From: an uncultured Lachnospiraceae bacterium | GTDB taxonomy: Bacteria; Bacillota; Clostridia; Lachnospirales; Lachnospiraceae | Assembly (NCBI GenBank): GCA_947589175.1 | Contig: CANPZR010000124.1 | Span: forward strand, 1-7,365 | DNA length: 7,365 bases | Direction: 5' to 3' | Shown here: positions 1 through 5,704 of the stretch, in pieces | How positions within the stretch are numbered: the first letter of the stretch is position 1 | How the letters are laid out: each line of letters opens with the position of its first letter | The notes under the pieces: generated by a model | Databases searched by the model: none | What the model was told of the DNA's origin: nothing | Seen by the model: only the letters and a program-made list of their open reading frames with translations | Made by a program: the position numbers and the translations under genes

Positions 1-1240
1 TATTTAAAAAAGCCGTGATTTTTTTCTACGATATTTATAATATTTTGCAATCCGTAGCCGTGCTCCAGAGGATTGTCCGGGGAAGCGGCGTCCCGATCAT
101 AGGTGTTCTCAATATGAATATAAAACATATCATTTTCGCTGACTGTGACCGTGAGGGAAATATGATTTAGCCGCTCGGTGTTTTTCCGGCATGCGTTGAA
201 GCTGTTGTCCAACAGATTTCCGAGGATCACGCACAGCTCGTAGTCGTCGATGGGAATACGGTCAGCGTCTACCCGCAGCGTAGAGGAAAAGGGGATATTA
301 TGGGACTGCGCGACATTTTTAAAATTGCTGACAAACGCGTCGATCACCAGATTCCCCGTGTTAATTTCCGCGTAGGTATTTTCCATGTCCTCTATGGACA
401 GCTTCAGGTATTGGAAAAGCTCGTCGTATTTCTTTTGTTTCAGGTACTCCTGAAGAATAAAGTAGTGTTTTTTCGTGTCGTGGATCAGCCGCCGGTTCGT
501 TTTGTAGGCGGCCCCCAGTTGGAGATATTTTTCCTTCTGAAACGCGATCTGCTGTTTCATCTGCTCCATCTTGTGCAGCTCGCGCTCCTGCCGGAGGCTG
601 GTCCGGATGAACCGGTAATTCAGAATGTTGAGCAGGACAAGGACGAGGTAGAGGCAGAGGAAAAAGGCGCGGTTATTGCCGAGCATGATGTCCTCTAAGG
701 GCGTCAACAGCATGAGCAGAAGGGAAATAAACGGCGTGACAAGAAGTGAAATGTGATAGCGTATGCTCTGGATGGAGAACTGCCGCCTCCAGATCATGGA
801 GACAATCAGGGCGAGGAAAAACAGCACGACCTTGGAGCCGAGATTCATGATGCTGTATAGGGCTGTGTCCTCGATGGAAAAGAGGGAAGGGCGAAGGTAA
901 CTCACAATCAATGTGAAAATATTTTCTCCCAGCATGGCCAGAAACTGAAAAATGATGGCGGAATACAGGCGGTGGCGCTGGCTGGAGCGGTACAGAAAGG
1001 TCAGCGCGTAGGACGTCAGGAAACTGATAGACACCGTCAGGAGCTGGCGGTACTGGTCGTTCGACATAGGCATTGTCAGCATCTCATTTGCAAACAAAAG
1101 AATCTCCATCAGGCAAAAGGAGCCGTAGAACGCAAAAGACGGCACATTTTTTTTCTGTGAATCAGGGTGTTATTATAAAAGGCAAGGATAATAAACAGGT
1201 CAAAGGCATAGGTAAATAAATTGATCAGCGAGTCTGTCAT
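1..1240 (-). CDS. AgrC-like sensor histidine kinase, frameshifted at an A8 run and cut by the window edge
   Basis: Membrane sensor kinase of the AgrC/VirS (HPK10) type, expected to detect an autoinducing peptide outside the cell and phosphorylate the LytTR regulator encoded just upstream. Translation starts at the ATG at 1240-1238, behind GAAAGGAAC. It begins MTDSLINLFTYAFDLF and reads about 31 codons to a run of eight A's (plus positions 1147-1154). There the frame breaks: read straight on, it stops after about a dozen codons. One base longer (or two shorter) joins it to a frame that stays open to base 1. Joined, it has about seven membrane helices (to near residue 200), a dimerisation helix (RELHKMEQMKQQ), the H-box RRLIHDTKKHY (His near residue 254), the N-box LGNLLDNSFNAC and the G-box HGYGLQNI. 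The downstream frame has no start with a ribosome site (candidates GTG 1145, ATG 1109). It lies 15 bases after the regulator stop. The break may be decay, transcriptional slippage or a sequencing error. The C-terminus lies outside the window. Confidence 0.88.
1147..1154 (-). repeat. Homopolymer A8 (T8 on plus) at the kinase frameshift
   Basis: Eight consecutive A's on the coding strand, inside the segment encoding HRKK just after the first membrane helix of the sensor kinase. The N-terminal frame with its ribosome site and the long downstream frame meet exactly here. Runs of this length are classic sites of replication or RNA polymerase slippage. A nine-A or six-A version would restore one continuous protein. 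Confidence 0.85.
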
Positions 1241-1255
1241 GGTTCTGTTCCTTTC

Positions 1256-2005
1256 TCAGAGTTTTTTAAAATCTACAATGTTGTTTAAAAATGTCTGCCG
1301 CAGTTCTTTCTCGCAGCTTCTGCTTAATGGGACCGTTTCTCCGCTGTCCAGCATGACGGAATGTTTTTTGAAATAATGTATGAACGCCAGGTTCAGCAGG
1401 ATGCCCCGATAACAGGAAATAAAGTGGTAATCCTTCAGCTTTTCCGCCCAGTCGGCCAGCGTTCCCCTCGCCTGAATCGTCTCGTCAAAAAAGTGGAAGC
1501 GCAGAATCCCCCGGTTGCCGTCGGCCACATCGATGTACCGGATGTCCCGGATATCAATGGTCACTTCCTTTTTTTCCTCATCGTCCTTCTGGATGATGGT
1601 GTAGAAGAGATGCTGGCTGTTGATCTCCCTCACAATCTCATCCATAATGCTGAAGAGGCGCTCCCGCGTAATGGGCTTTACAAGGTAATAGTAGGGATGT
1701 ACCCGGAAGCTGTCCTGCATGTACTGCGGATAATTGCTGATAAAAACGATGAACACATGGCTGTCAATCGCCGATTTGATGTGTTCCGCCGTCTTCAGCC
1801 CGTCCATCACGGACATTTCGATATCCAGAAATAGAATGTGGAAATCGCCGGGATGCCTAAACGACTTCAGCAGCTCTTCGCCAGAGGCAAATTCAGCATA
1901 GGTAAAATTGTCGTCCCGCGCAACCAGGTAGGAGCTCAGAAAGGATGTGATGTTTTCGCGATAGATTTTGTCGTCGTCACAAATTGCAATGCGCAGGTTT
2001 AACAT
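1256..2005 (-). CDS. LytTR-family response regulator (AgrA/VirR-like)
   Basis: Cytoplasmic two-component transcription activator of 249 residues, normal length for the AgrA family. The receiver domain covers about residues 4-125. It shows the acidic pocket CDDD (D10-D12), the phospho-acceptor D61 in LFLDIEM, the MDGL turn, the conserved Ser in FISN, and K110 in LVKP. A LytTR DNA-binding domain fills the rest (about 140-245), with the typical SCYRGILLNLAFI stretch and a basic C-terminal half. LytTR proteins bind pairs of about 9-base direct repeats spaced 21 bases apart; the divergent region at 2370-2450 has just that. The ATG at 2005 sits behind AAAGGAGG with a 7-base gap, and overlaps the end of the upstream AgrB-like gene by 7 bases. 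It is followed 15 bases later by the kinase. The partner kinase and autoregulation are inferred from position. Confidence 0.95.
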   Translation of the reverse strand: MLNLRIAICDDDKIYRENITSFLSSYLVARDDNFTYAEFASGEELLKSFRHPGDFHILFLDIEMSVMDGLKTAEHIKSAIDSHVFIVFISNYPQYMQDSFRVHPYYYLVKPITRERLFSIMDEIVREINSQHLFYTIIQKDDEEKKEVTIDIRDIRYIDVADGNRGILRFHFFDETIQARGTLADWAEKLKDYHFISCYRGILLNLAFIHYFKKHSVMLDSGETVPLSRSCEKELRQTFLNNIVDFKKL

Positions 2006-2280
2006 GAGGGCGCCTCCTTTCCGCGTGTATTGATGATTGCTCCTATAATTTGGTTAAAAGCGATAATAATCATGCAGAGTACCATTAAAAAACAACATTC
2101 TCTGTTTCCATAATAATGTAGCAACGCATAAATAGCAAGAGCAAACAGGCAGCCAATCAGACATCTTTTTTTGTAGCGCTTGCGCTGATCCTTTGCAATG
2201 CGCTTGTTTTCCGGCGTAACGATCTGGCCGTCTTCTAATAATTTACATAATTTACGGCTGATTTGAAATGAAATATACAT
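1999..2280 (-). CDS. AgrB-like protein reduced to its ends; catalytic region missing
   Basis: Small membrane protein of 93 residues. AgrB is normally about 190-210 residues and is the membrane cysteine protease that cuts and cyclises AgrD. The segment PENKRIAKDQRKRYKKR followed by two membrane helices (about 41-57 and 63-83) matches the C-terminal half of AgrB, where a Pro/Asn/Lys-rich basic loop precedes the last helices. The first 20 residues (MYISFQISRKLCKLLEDGQI) resemble an AgrB N-terminus. About 100 residues between them, which in AgrB hold the catalytic His and Cys, are absent. An H55..C62 pair has the same spacing as S. aureus H77/C84, but by charge rules it lies on the outer face in a different region, so I do not read it as an active site. 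I chose the ATG at 2280 because AAGGATG precedes it; the ATG at 2298 has no ribosome site. It is the first gene of the leftward operon. It could be a deletion remnant or a deliberate mini-AgrB. Confidence 0.7.
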   Translation of the reverse strand: MYISFQISRKLCKLLEDGQIVTPENKRIAKDQRKRYKKRCLIGCLFALAIYALLHYYGNRECCFLMVLCMIIIAFNQIIGAIINTRGKEAPSC

Positions 2281-2331
2281 AAGCCATCCTTCTTTCATAA
2301 TAGGTAAGAGTATCTGTTTCCTGATTATTGT

Positions 2332-2340
2332 ATTATATCA
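2332..2340 (-). promoter_or_regulatory. Extended -10 promoter of the leftward agr-like operon
   Basis: Reading the minus strand, TGA followed by TATAAT (hexamer at 2337-2332) is a perfect extended -10. The -35 position 17 bases upstream reads AACAAC, a poor match to TTGACA, as expected for an activator-dependent promoter. The nearest operator repeat (2370-2378) lies 32 bases upstream of the hexamer, almost the same distance as on the other side. Confidence 0.72.
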
Positions 2341-2369
2341 TACTGATCCTGGATGTTGTTAATTGCGGG

Positions 2370-2450
2370 GGCGAAGTGTCAAAAACGGGGGGTGAAGTGC
2401 AGCCTTTATATATGGACTTGCAGTTCACCGCCCATTTTTGACATTTCACC
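2370..2450. promoter_or_regulatory. Divergent LytTR operator: four 9-base elements, two facing 21-bp direct-repeat pairs
   Basis: Elements GGCGAAGTG (2370-2378) and GGTGAAGTG (2391-2399) repeat at exactly 21 bases. CAGTTCACC (2421-2429) and CATTTCACC (2442-2450), on the opposite strand, also repeat at exactly 21 bases. The whole is an inverted repeat with 32-base arms (2370-2401 and 2419-2450), 27 of 32 positions complementary, around a 17-base AT-rich centre. Both arms also share TGTCAAAAA between the elements. Nine-base repeats with a 21-base period are the known binding pattern of AgrA-type LytTR regulators, and CAGTTCACC resembles the CAGTT core of VirR/AgrA boxes. One pair faces each promoter, so the regulator encoded at 1256-2005 very likely activates both operons. 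The pattern is seen directly; the binding protein is inferred. Confidence 0.85.
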
Positions 2451-2478
2451 GACACTTTCAGTCAGGGCGAAAAATTTG

Positions 2479-2487
2479 TGCTATACT
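2479..2487 (+). promoter_or_regulatory. Extended -10 promoter of the rightward peptide/transporter operon
   Basis: TGC followed by TATACT (2482-2487) forms an extended -10. The expected -35 at 2459-2464 reads CAGTCA, a poor match. The last operator element (2442-2450) ends 31 bases before the hexamer, mirroring the leftward promoter. This fits transcription switched on by the LytTR regulator. A start near 2494 would leave a short leader ahead of the AgrD ribosome site. Confidence 0.72.
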
Positions 2488-2519
2488 TCCAGATAGATTC
2501 AGCGAAAGGAGGGAAAAGC

Positions 2520-2681
2520 ATGAAAAGACAGTTGAAAAGCTTTATCCAGAGGCATGGCAGACAGCTCTGCGCAGCAGCGCTCATGTTTGCCAGTATTGCT
2601 CCTAATTGCTGCCGCAGTTACTGGTATCAGGATAAGGAACCGGAAGGGCTGGCAGAGTTTCTGAAAGAATCTGGGAAGTAG
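2520..2681 (+). CDS. AgrD-like cyclic (thio)lactone autoinducer precursor
   Basis: Precursor peptide of 53 residues with the three AgrD parts. First is a basic amphipathic leader (MKRQLKSFIQRHGRQL) running into a short hydrophobic stretch (residues 16-27). Next is a core, APNCCRSYWY (27-36). Last is an acidic tail, QDKEPEGLAEFLKE, matching the conserved P-E-x-L recognition tail of the family. In known AgrD the thiolactone ring closes from a Cys to the residue four places on; by tail alignment the ring would be C31-R-S-Y-W35, with C30 just outside it. Two adjacent Cys make the ring ambiguous (C30 or C31). The ATG at 2520 is preceded by AAAGGAGGG; an upstream in-frame ATG at 2478 overlaps the promoter and is unlikely. 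It is the first gene of the rightward operon, facing away from the AgrB remnant, whereas agrB and agrD normally run together. The peptide is probably the ligand of the kinase at 1-1240. Confidence 0.85.
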   Translation: MKRQLKSFIQRHGRQLCAAALMFASIAPNCCRSYWYQDKEPEGLAEFLKESGK

Positions 2682-2711
2682 TCGGTGAACACGGAGTTAG
2701 GAGGTGAAGGC

Positions 2712-2879
2712 ATGAGGAGAACATACAGGCCAAGGGAACCGTGTAAGGCAGTAATGAGATTAAAAAAGGAGCGTCCTTTTCACAATGTAGCCATCTGTCA
2801 ATGGCATGCTGAAAAGAACGCCTCCAAAACACAAACTTATTTTACTATAATAGGGTGGAGATTGCAAGAAAAATATTAA
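2712..2879 (+). CDS. Small ORF of unknown function (55 codons), doubtful
   Basis: I do not recognise this product. The ATG at 2712 has a near-ideal ribosome site (AGGAGGTGAAGGC) and lies 30 bases after the AgrD stop, so it could be a second small gene of the operon. The product is basic (MRRTYRPREPCKAVMRLKKERP...) with two Cys and no signal peptide or membrane helix. Against it, the 3' third overlaps a candidate -10 for the next gene, and a short hairpin (AAAAGGA-GCG-TCCTTTT, 2764-2780) falls inside. It may be a remnant whose original 3' end is lost, or a leader ORF. Confidence 0.35.
   Translation: MRRTYRPREPCKAVMRLKKERPFHNVAICQWHAEKNASKTQTYFTIIGWRLQEKY
2846..2851 (+). promoter_or_regulatory. 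Candidate extra -10 ahead of the DUF2712-like gene
   Basis: A perfect TATAAT lies 62 bases before the ATG at 2914, with no convincing -35 and no 21-base LytTR repeat upstream. In an AT-rich stretch it may be chance. If real, it would give the secreted protein a transcript of its own, independent of the autoinducer promoter. Confidence 0.3.
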
Positions 2880-2880
2880 A

Positions 2881-2901
2881 ATTTAACAAGCATTTAACAA
2901 G
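2881..2901 (+). repeat. Tandem 10-base direct repeat ahead of the ribosome site
   Basis: ATTTAACAAG occurs twice with one base between the copies (period 11). The second copy runs straight into the AAGGAGG ribosome site of the gene at 2914. It could come from a small duplication or tune the leader of the mRNA. No function is shown. Confidence 0.7.
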
Positions 2902-2913
2902 GAGGCAGTTAGA

Positions 2914-3324
2914 ATGATTAAAAAGAAATTAACAAGAGTTTTATGTGCAGGATTTTTGGCAACCGCACTTTTGGGCACGACAGCGTCCGCTGCTGGCAGG
3001 CTTGATTATGAATCGTACCAGCTTCCAAGATTCCAAGGTAACAACTACACAGGAACTCATCAAAAAGAAAATTCAAGGGAATATATTACCAATGAAGTTG
3101 AAAAACTGGATGGTACCAATGAAGCGACTTTTTGGGCTGCAGATCCTAAATCAGACAACGACCCAATTTCAGAGGATTATTATCAGAAAGAGGGGAATCG
3201 AAGCAAGATACTCTTTACTACAACTGGTTTTGATGAGGCCGGTGATGAAGTTTGCATGGGAATGGAAAATTCGACATGGTCAATTAATCCGGCATATGCT
3301 TCCGGTTGGGTCAATTTCCATTAA
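2914..3324 (+). CDS. Secreted DUF2712-like protein, candidate effector of the operon
   Basis: Exported protein of 136 residues. A Sec signal peptide is plain: MIKKKLTR, a hydrophobic core to about residue 21, and an ASA|A signal-peptidase I site after residue 26. That leaves a soluble mature chain of about 110 residues, rich in Asn, Thr, Tyr and acidic residues, with one Cys and no membrane helix. The start of the mature part (LPRFQGNNYTGTHQKENSREY) and its overall shape fit my memory of DUF2712 proteins, found in Firmicutes beside bacteriocin-type ABC transporters. The function of that family is unknown to me. A Lcn972-type bacteriocin is an alternative, but the mature chain does not resemble it closely. 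The ATG follows AAGGAGG by 8 bases. It is followed by a strong hairpin and then the transporter genes, the order expected for a highly made product with its export or immunity system. The base composition is AT-richer than that of the transporter genes. An effector role is inference. Confidence 0.7.
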   Translation: MIKKKLTRVLCAGFLATALLGTTASAAGRLDYESYQLPRFQGNNYTGTHQKENSREYITNEVEKLDGTNEATFWAADPKSDNDPISEDYYQKEGNRSKILFTTTGFDEAGDEVCMGMENSTWSINPAYASGWVNFH

Positions 3325-3375
3325 AACGCCCATGAGATTTTTCTATTTGCTGGAAATTAACTCATAATGTTAAAG

Positions 3376-3426
3376 TGGCAGCCACAGGATTGCCCTGTGT
3401 GACCAGCGGAAATCCTGTGGCTGCTA
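3376..3426 (+). terminator. Perfect 14-bp hairpin between the secreted protein and the permeases (attenuator or processing site)
   Basis: Bases 3378-3391 pair without mismatch with 3411-3424, and a GU and an AU pair extend the stem to 3376/3426; the loop is 19 bases. What follows is TAAAATTTC, with no U-run, so this is a weak or partial terminator at best. A stem of this strength between an abundant secreted product and its transporter commonly lets only part of the transcription through, or protects the upstream mRNA end. The 5' arm can instead pair with the loop: CACAGG (3383-3388) with CCTGTG (3394-3399). The two folds exclude each other. The next ribosome site (AGGAGGGG, 3434-3441) is left free. 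Confidence 0.65.
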
Positions 3427-3445
3427 AAATTTCAGGAGGGGAAAA

Positions 3446-4252
3446 ATGCGGTATTTTCGTTTTTTTATAAGGAACCAGATAAACCGGACAGAGTTCAAGG
3501 TGACCTTTATGATGCTCTTTTTGATTGGGACAGGAGGCCTCATAATGTGTTATGTGCAGAATTATCAGGAAAATCTTGTGCTTCTGCGGAGCGCTGCGGA
3601 CAGTTTTTTGCTTGTCTCTACGGAAAGCAGGGTCATTTGCATGATGTATACGCTTATCTTCCCTCTGCTGGCTTCCTCCCTGTGTTCCGGCTATAGGAAC
3701 GGGGGCGTGCTTTTTTCTTTGCAGAGGATGGATAAAAGAAAGTATGTCTATGGCAATGCGGCGGCCGTTGTCTGCCTTACCGTCATAAGCTTTATGGCAG
3801 CGCTGGGGCTGAATCAGTTGTTATGCTTTTCGGCTTTTCCGCTGTCGGCTGCGAGCAACCGCTGGGGAATGACAGAATACGGACTGATGAACAGCTATGT
3901 AGAGGGGAACCTGTTTGATTTCTGGACCGCGCAGAATCCTTATGTATATAACGTGCTGTTCATAATCACCGGCAGCGTACTGGCAGGCGGCGTCGCCCTT
4001 CTGACCTATGGCCTGGGATATGTCAGGGCGCTGTCCGGATTGAAGCCGGTGCTGCTATCCGTAATCGTATTCCTGATGTTTATCGCATTGTTTGTCATTG
4101 ATGGAATTTTTGATTTTAATGCGATTAACTATCAGCTATATGTGGCTCCTTCCGAGGCAAGCCTGATTTCATATCTGATTTTTACGGGAGGCATCTATCT
4201 GGCGGGCGTCCTTTTGACTGTAAAGGGGAAGAGAGAGTATGAATGTCTGTAG
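3446..4252 (+). CDS. ABC transporter permease-like membrane protein 1 (six helices)
   Basis: Integral membrane protein of 268 residues with helices at about 18-38, 63-80, 103-127, 168-192, 201-219 and 240-259. This is the six-helix plan of ABC-2-type permeases. Between helices 2 and 3 lies a cytoplasmic loop GYRNGGVLFSLQRMDKRKY (about 82-100), where such permeases carry the coupling helix that touches the ATPase. The large outer loop (about 128-167) is where substrate contact would be expected. It starts 8 bases behind the site AGGAGGGG (counting from its first A, 12 bases), immediately after the hairpin, and overlaps the next gene by 14 bases, so the genes are translationally coupled. I do not recognise a named family; the role follows from topology and the ATPase downstream. 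Confidence 0.82.
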   Translation: MRYFRFFIRNQINRTEFKVTFMMLFLIGTGGLIMCYVQNYQENLVLLRSAADSFLLVSTESRVICMMYTLIFPLLASSLCSGYRNGGVLFSLQRMDKRKYVYGNAAAVVCLTVISFMAALGLNQLLCFSAFPLSAASNRWGMTEYGLMNSYVEGNLFDFWTAQNPYVYNVLFIITGSVLAGGVALLTYGLGYVRALSGLKPVLLSVIVFLMFIALFVIDGIFDFNAINYQLYVAPSEASLISYLIFTGGIYLAGVLLTVKGKREYECL

Positions 4253-4943
4253 GAAAAGAATTATATTTGGGGGGCTTTTGCTGTTATCCGGCGCGCTGGT
4301 CATGTTTCTGTGCGTGGGAGACGTCCGCCTCATGGGGGCGATGGATCTGCTCGCATTATATACAGTAACGGTCAGGGACATTGTCCTGCTCGGCGTGTTT
4401 CTTCCCCTGATTACTTTCTGGAGCATGAAGGAAGTGAATGACTGGATGTCCGGCTGCAGGCTGCTCTCGTGCGGTTCCCGGAACAGATGGTGGAGTGGGA
4501 TAAAAAAGATCCTGATTGAAGAAAGCCTGGCCTGCTCGATAGCTGTTATACTGCCAGTATTTATCGTGAAGAACATATATGCGGGGAGACTGGAGACGGC
4601 AGGGGAATGTCTGTACATGATGTGTTTGCTTCTGTCCTATTTTATGTATTTTTTCTTGGCGGCGCTGTGTGTGCTGGCACTGGAGGTCTGGCTCGGCCGG
4701 GGGCTGCCCGCTGTCCTGTGCGTGTTTGCGATTTCTATGTTTCCCAAGCTGGCGGCCTTTTTTTTCCGTCAGATGAGTTTTAGCACCATTGTGGAATTTC
4801 TGAATATGAAATACGCGGTGGAGGATGGCATTTTCTATCCGCATCGGTGCGCGGGGGGATGCGCGCTGCTCATCTGCCTGGCGCTGGCAGTTGAAAGGGC
4901 CGGAAACATGTATATGAAAAAAAGGGACATATATTGGAAATAG
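4239..4943 (+). CDS. ABC transporter permease-like membrane protein 2 (six helices, Cys-rich)
   Basis: Membrane protein of 234 residues with helices at about 8-26, 46-62, 93-110, 124-149, 152-169 and 206-219. A basic cytoplasmic loop (about 68-92, GCRLLSCGSRNRWW) lies where permease 1 has its coupling loop. Twelve Cys in 234 residues is high for a transporter. The ATG at 4239 lies inside the end of permease 1 (14-base overlap) with AAGGGGA upstream. It probably pairs with one of the flanking permeases to form the membrane channel. Sequence similarity to its neighbours is too weak to judge by eye; the assignment rests on topology and operon position. Confidence 0.78.
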   Translation: MNVCRKRIIFGGLLLLSGALVMFLCVGDVRLMGAMDLLALYTVTVRDIVLLGVFLPLITFWSMKEVNDWMSGCRLLSCGSRNRWWSGIKKILIEESLACSIAVILPVFIVKNIYAGRLETAGECLYMMCLLLSYFMYFFLAALCVLALEVWLGRGLPAVLCVFAISMFPKLAAFFFRQMSFSTIVEFLNMKYAVEDGIFYPHRCAGGCALLICLALAVERAGNMYMKKRDIYWK

Positions 4944-4946
4944 AAG

Positions 4947-4953
4947 AGGAGGG
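4947..4953 (+). promoter_or_regulatory. Ribosome binding site that favours a TTG start for permease 3
   Basis: AGGAGGG ends directly against the ATG at 4954, leaving no spacer, but lies 6 bases before the in-frame TTG at 4960. The spacing argues for initiation at TTG, or for low efficiency from ATG, which would lower the output of this subunit. Confidence 0.5.
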
Positions 4954-5691
4954 ATGAGGTTGAGGCAGAAAAAAACAGCAGTAGCGCGGCAGGTCCTGGG
5001 GATGTCCGCACTGAACGCCCTGCTGCTTCTTTATTATTTTTACATGGCCGGGAACGGGAGCAGCAGTTTTTGGGAGATGCTGCTTGGCGGAATAGGGATA
5101 GTGGAGAGCAGGAACATCCTGTTTATCGTTATCTTTATTTTGCCGGATTTTCTCTTTTATTTTTGCGCGCGCGCCAGATGTATCCGCCAGTTGAAGGAGA
5201 ATTACGTGTACATTTTTGTCCGGGAGAGGGACATGAAGGTGTGGGTGAGAAAGTATGCGGCGGCCTCGCTTTTAGAGATGCTGCTGTATAAGCTGGCGAC
5301 GGTCATAATGCTGTGCGCCATAGGCTCCGCATTAGGAGTGCGGACGGGGATAGCGCCGGATACCGCGGTGCTCCTGATTTTGGCCCAGTTCAGCCGGTCA
5401 GCCGGGATCATGCTCTTTTGCGACCTGATTCTGTTAAGGTTTAATGAGCTGGCTGCAGTATATGTGAACCTTTTTCTTCAGGCGCTGCCGCTGTTTGCCG
5501 TGGGAGTGCTCTACGATCTGGAAGGGCCGTGGGAGATGGCGGTGAAGTGCCTGCCGCCCAACTGGTGCAATTATAATTACCTGGTCGGGGCGGGGATCCG
5601 CCCATGGCCCATGCTCGGCCTGTCGGCTGCGCTGGGGACGGCCATTTATTTCTGTACGGAAAAGACATTTAAGAATTATGAAGCAGTATAA
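4954..5691 (+). CDS. ABC transporter permease-like membrane protein 3 (six helices)
   Basis: Membrane protein of 245 residues with helices at about 14-31, 54-71, 103-123, 138-158, 165-187 and 217-234. A charged cytoplasmic loop (about 72-101, KENYVYIFVRERDMKVWVRKY) lies between helices 2 and 3, equivalent to the coupling loop of the other two. The start is uncertain. The ATG at 4954 directly abuts the ribosome site AGGAGGG (4947-4953), which is too close. A TTG two codons on (4960) sits at an ideal 6-base distance and may be the true start, giving 243 residues. It begins 10 bases after permease 2 and ends 13 bases before the ATPase start. Function is inferred from topology and context. Confidence 0.78.
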   Translation: MRLRQKKTAVARQVLGMSALNALLLLYYFYMAGNGSSSFWEMLLGGIGIVESRNILFIVIFILPDFLFYFCARARCIRQLKENYVYIFVRERDMKVWVRKYAAASLLEMLLYKLATVIMLCAIGSALGVRTGIAPDTAVLLILAQFSRSAGIMLFCDLILLRFNELAAVYVNLFLQALPLFAVGVLYDLEGPWEMAVKCLPPNWCNYNYLVGAGIRPWPMLGLSAALGTAIYFCTEKTFKNYEAV

Positions 5692-5704
5692 GGAGGCGCT
5701 TATT

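Noticed and set aside
300..698. Long open frame on the plus strand opposite the kinase
   Set aside because: Shadow of the kinase gene: no ribosome site, no recognisable features, and the minus-strand frame has every kinase motif.
2062..2116. H55..C62 in the AgrB-like protein as a catalytic dyad
   Set aside because: The spacing matches S. aureus H77/C84, but the pair sits in the loop between the last two helices, predicted outside the cell, in a part that aligns with the non-catalytic end of AgrB.
2684..2711. GGTGAA twice upstream of 2712, resembling the operator elements
   Set aside because: The spacing is 19 bases rather than 21, the flanks do not match, and the second copy is simply part of the ribosome site AGGAGGTGAAGG.
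2764..2780. Hairpin AAAAGGA-GCG-TCCTTTT as a terminator after the AgrD gene
   Set aside because: Only 7 bp, AT-rich, three-base loop and no U-run following; too weak to call.
2945..3367. Overlapping 140-codon plus-strand frame within the DUF2712-like gene
   Set aside because: No ribosome site and a composition typical of an out-of-frame reading; the frame starting at 2914 has a clear signal peptide and ribosome site.
5540..5550. Exact copy of the operator element (GGTGAAGTGC) inside permease 3
   Set aside because: No second element 21 bases away on either side and it lies mid-gene; best explained by chance.
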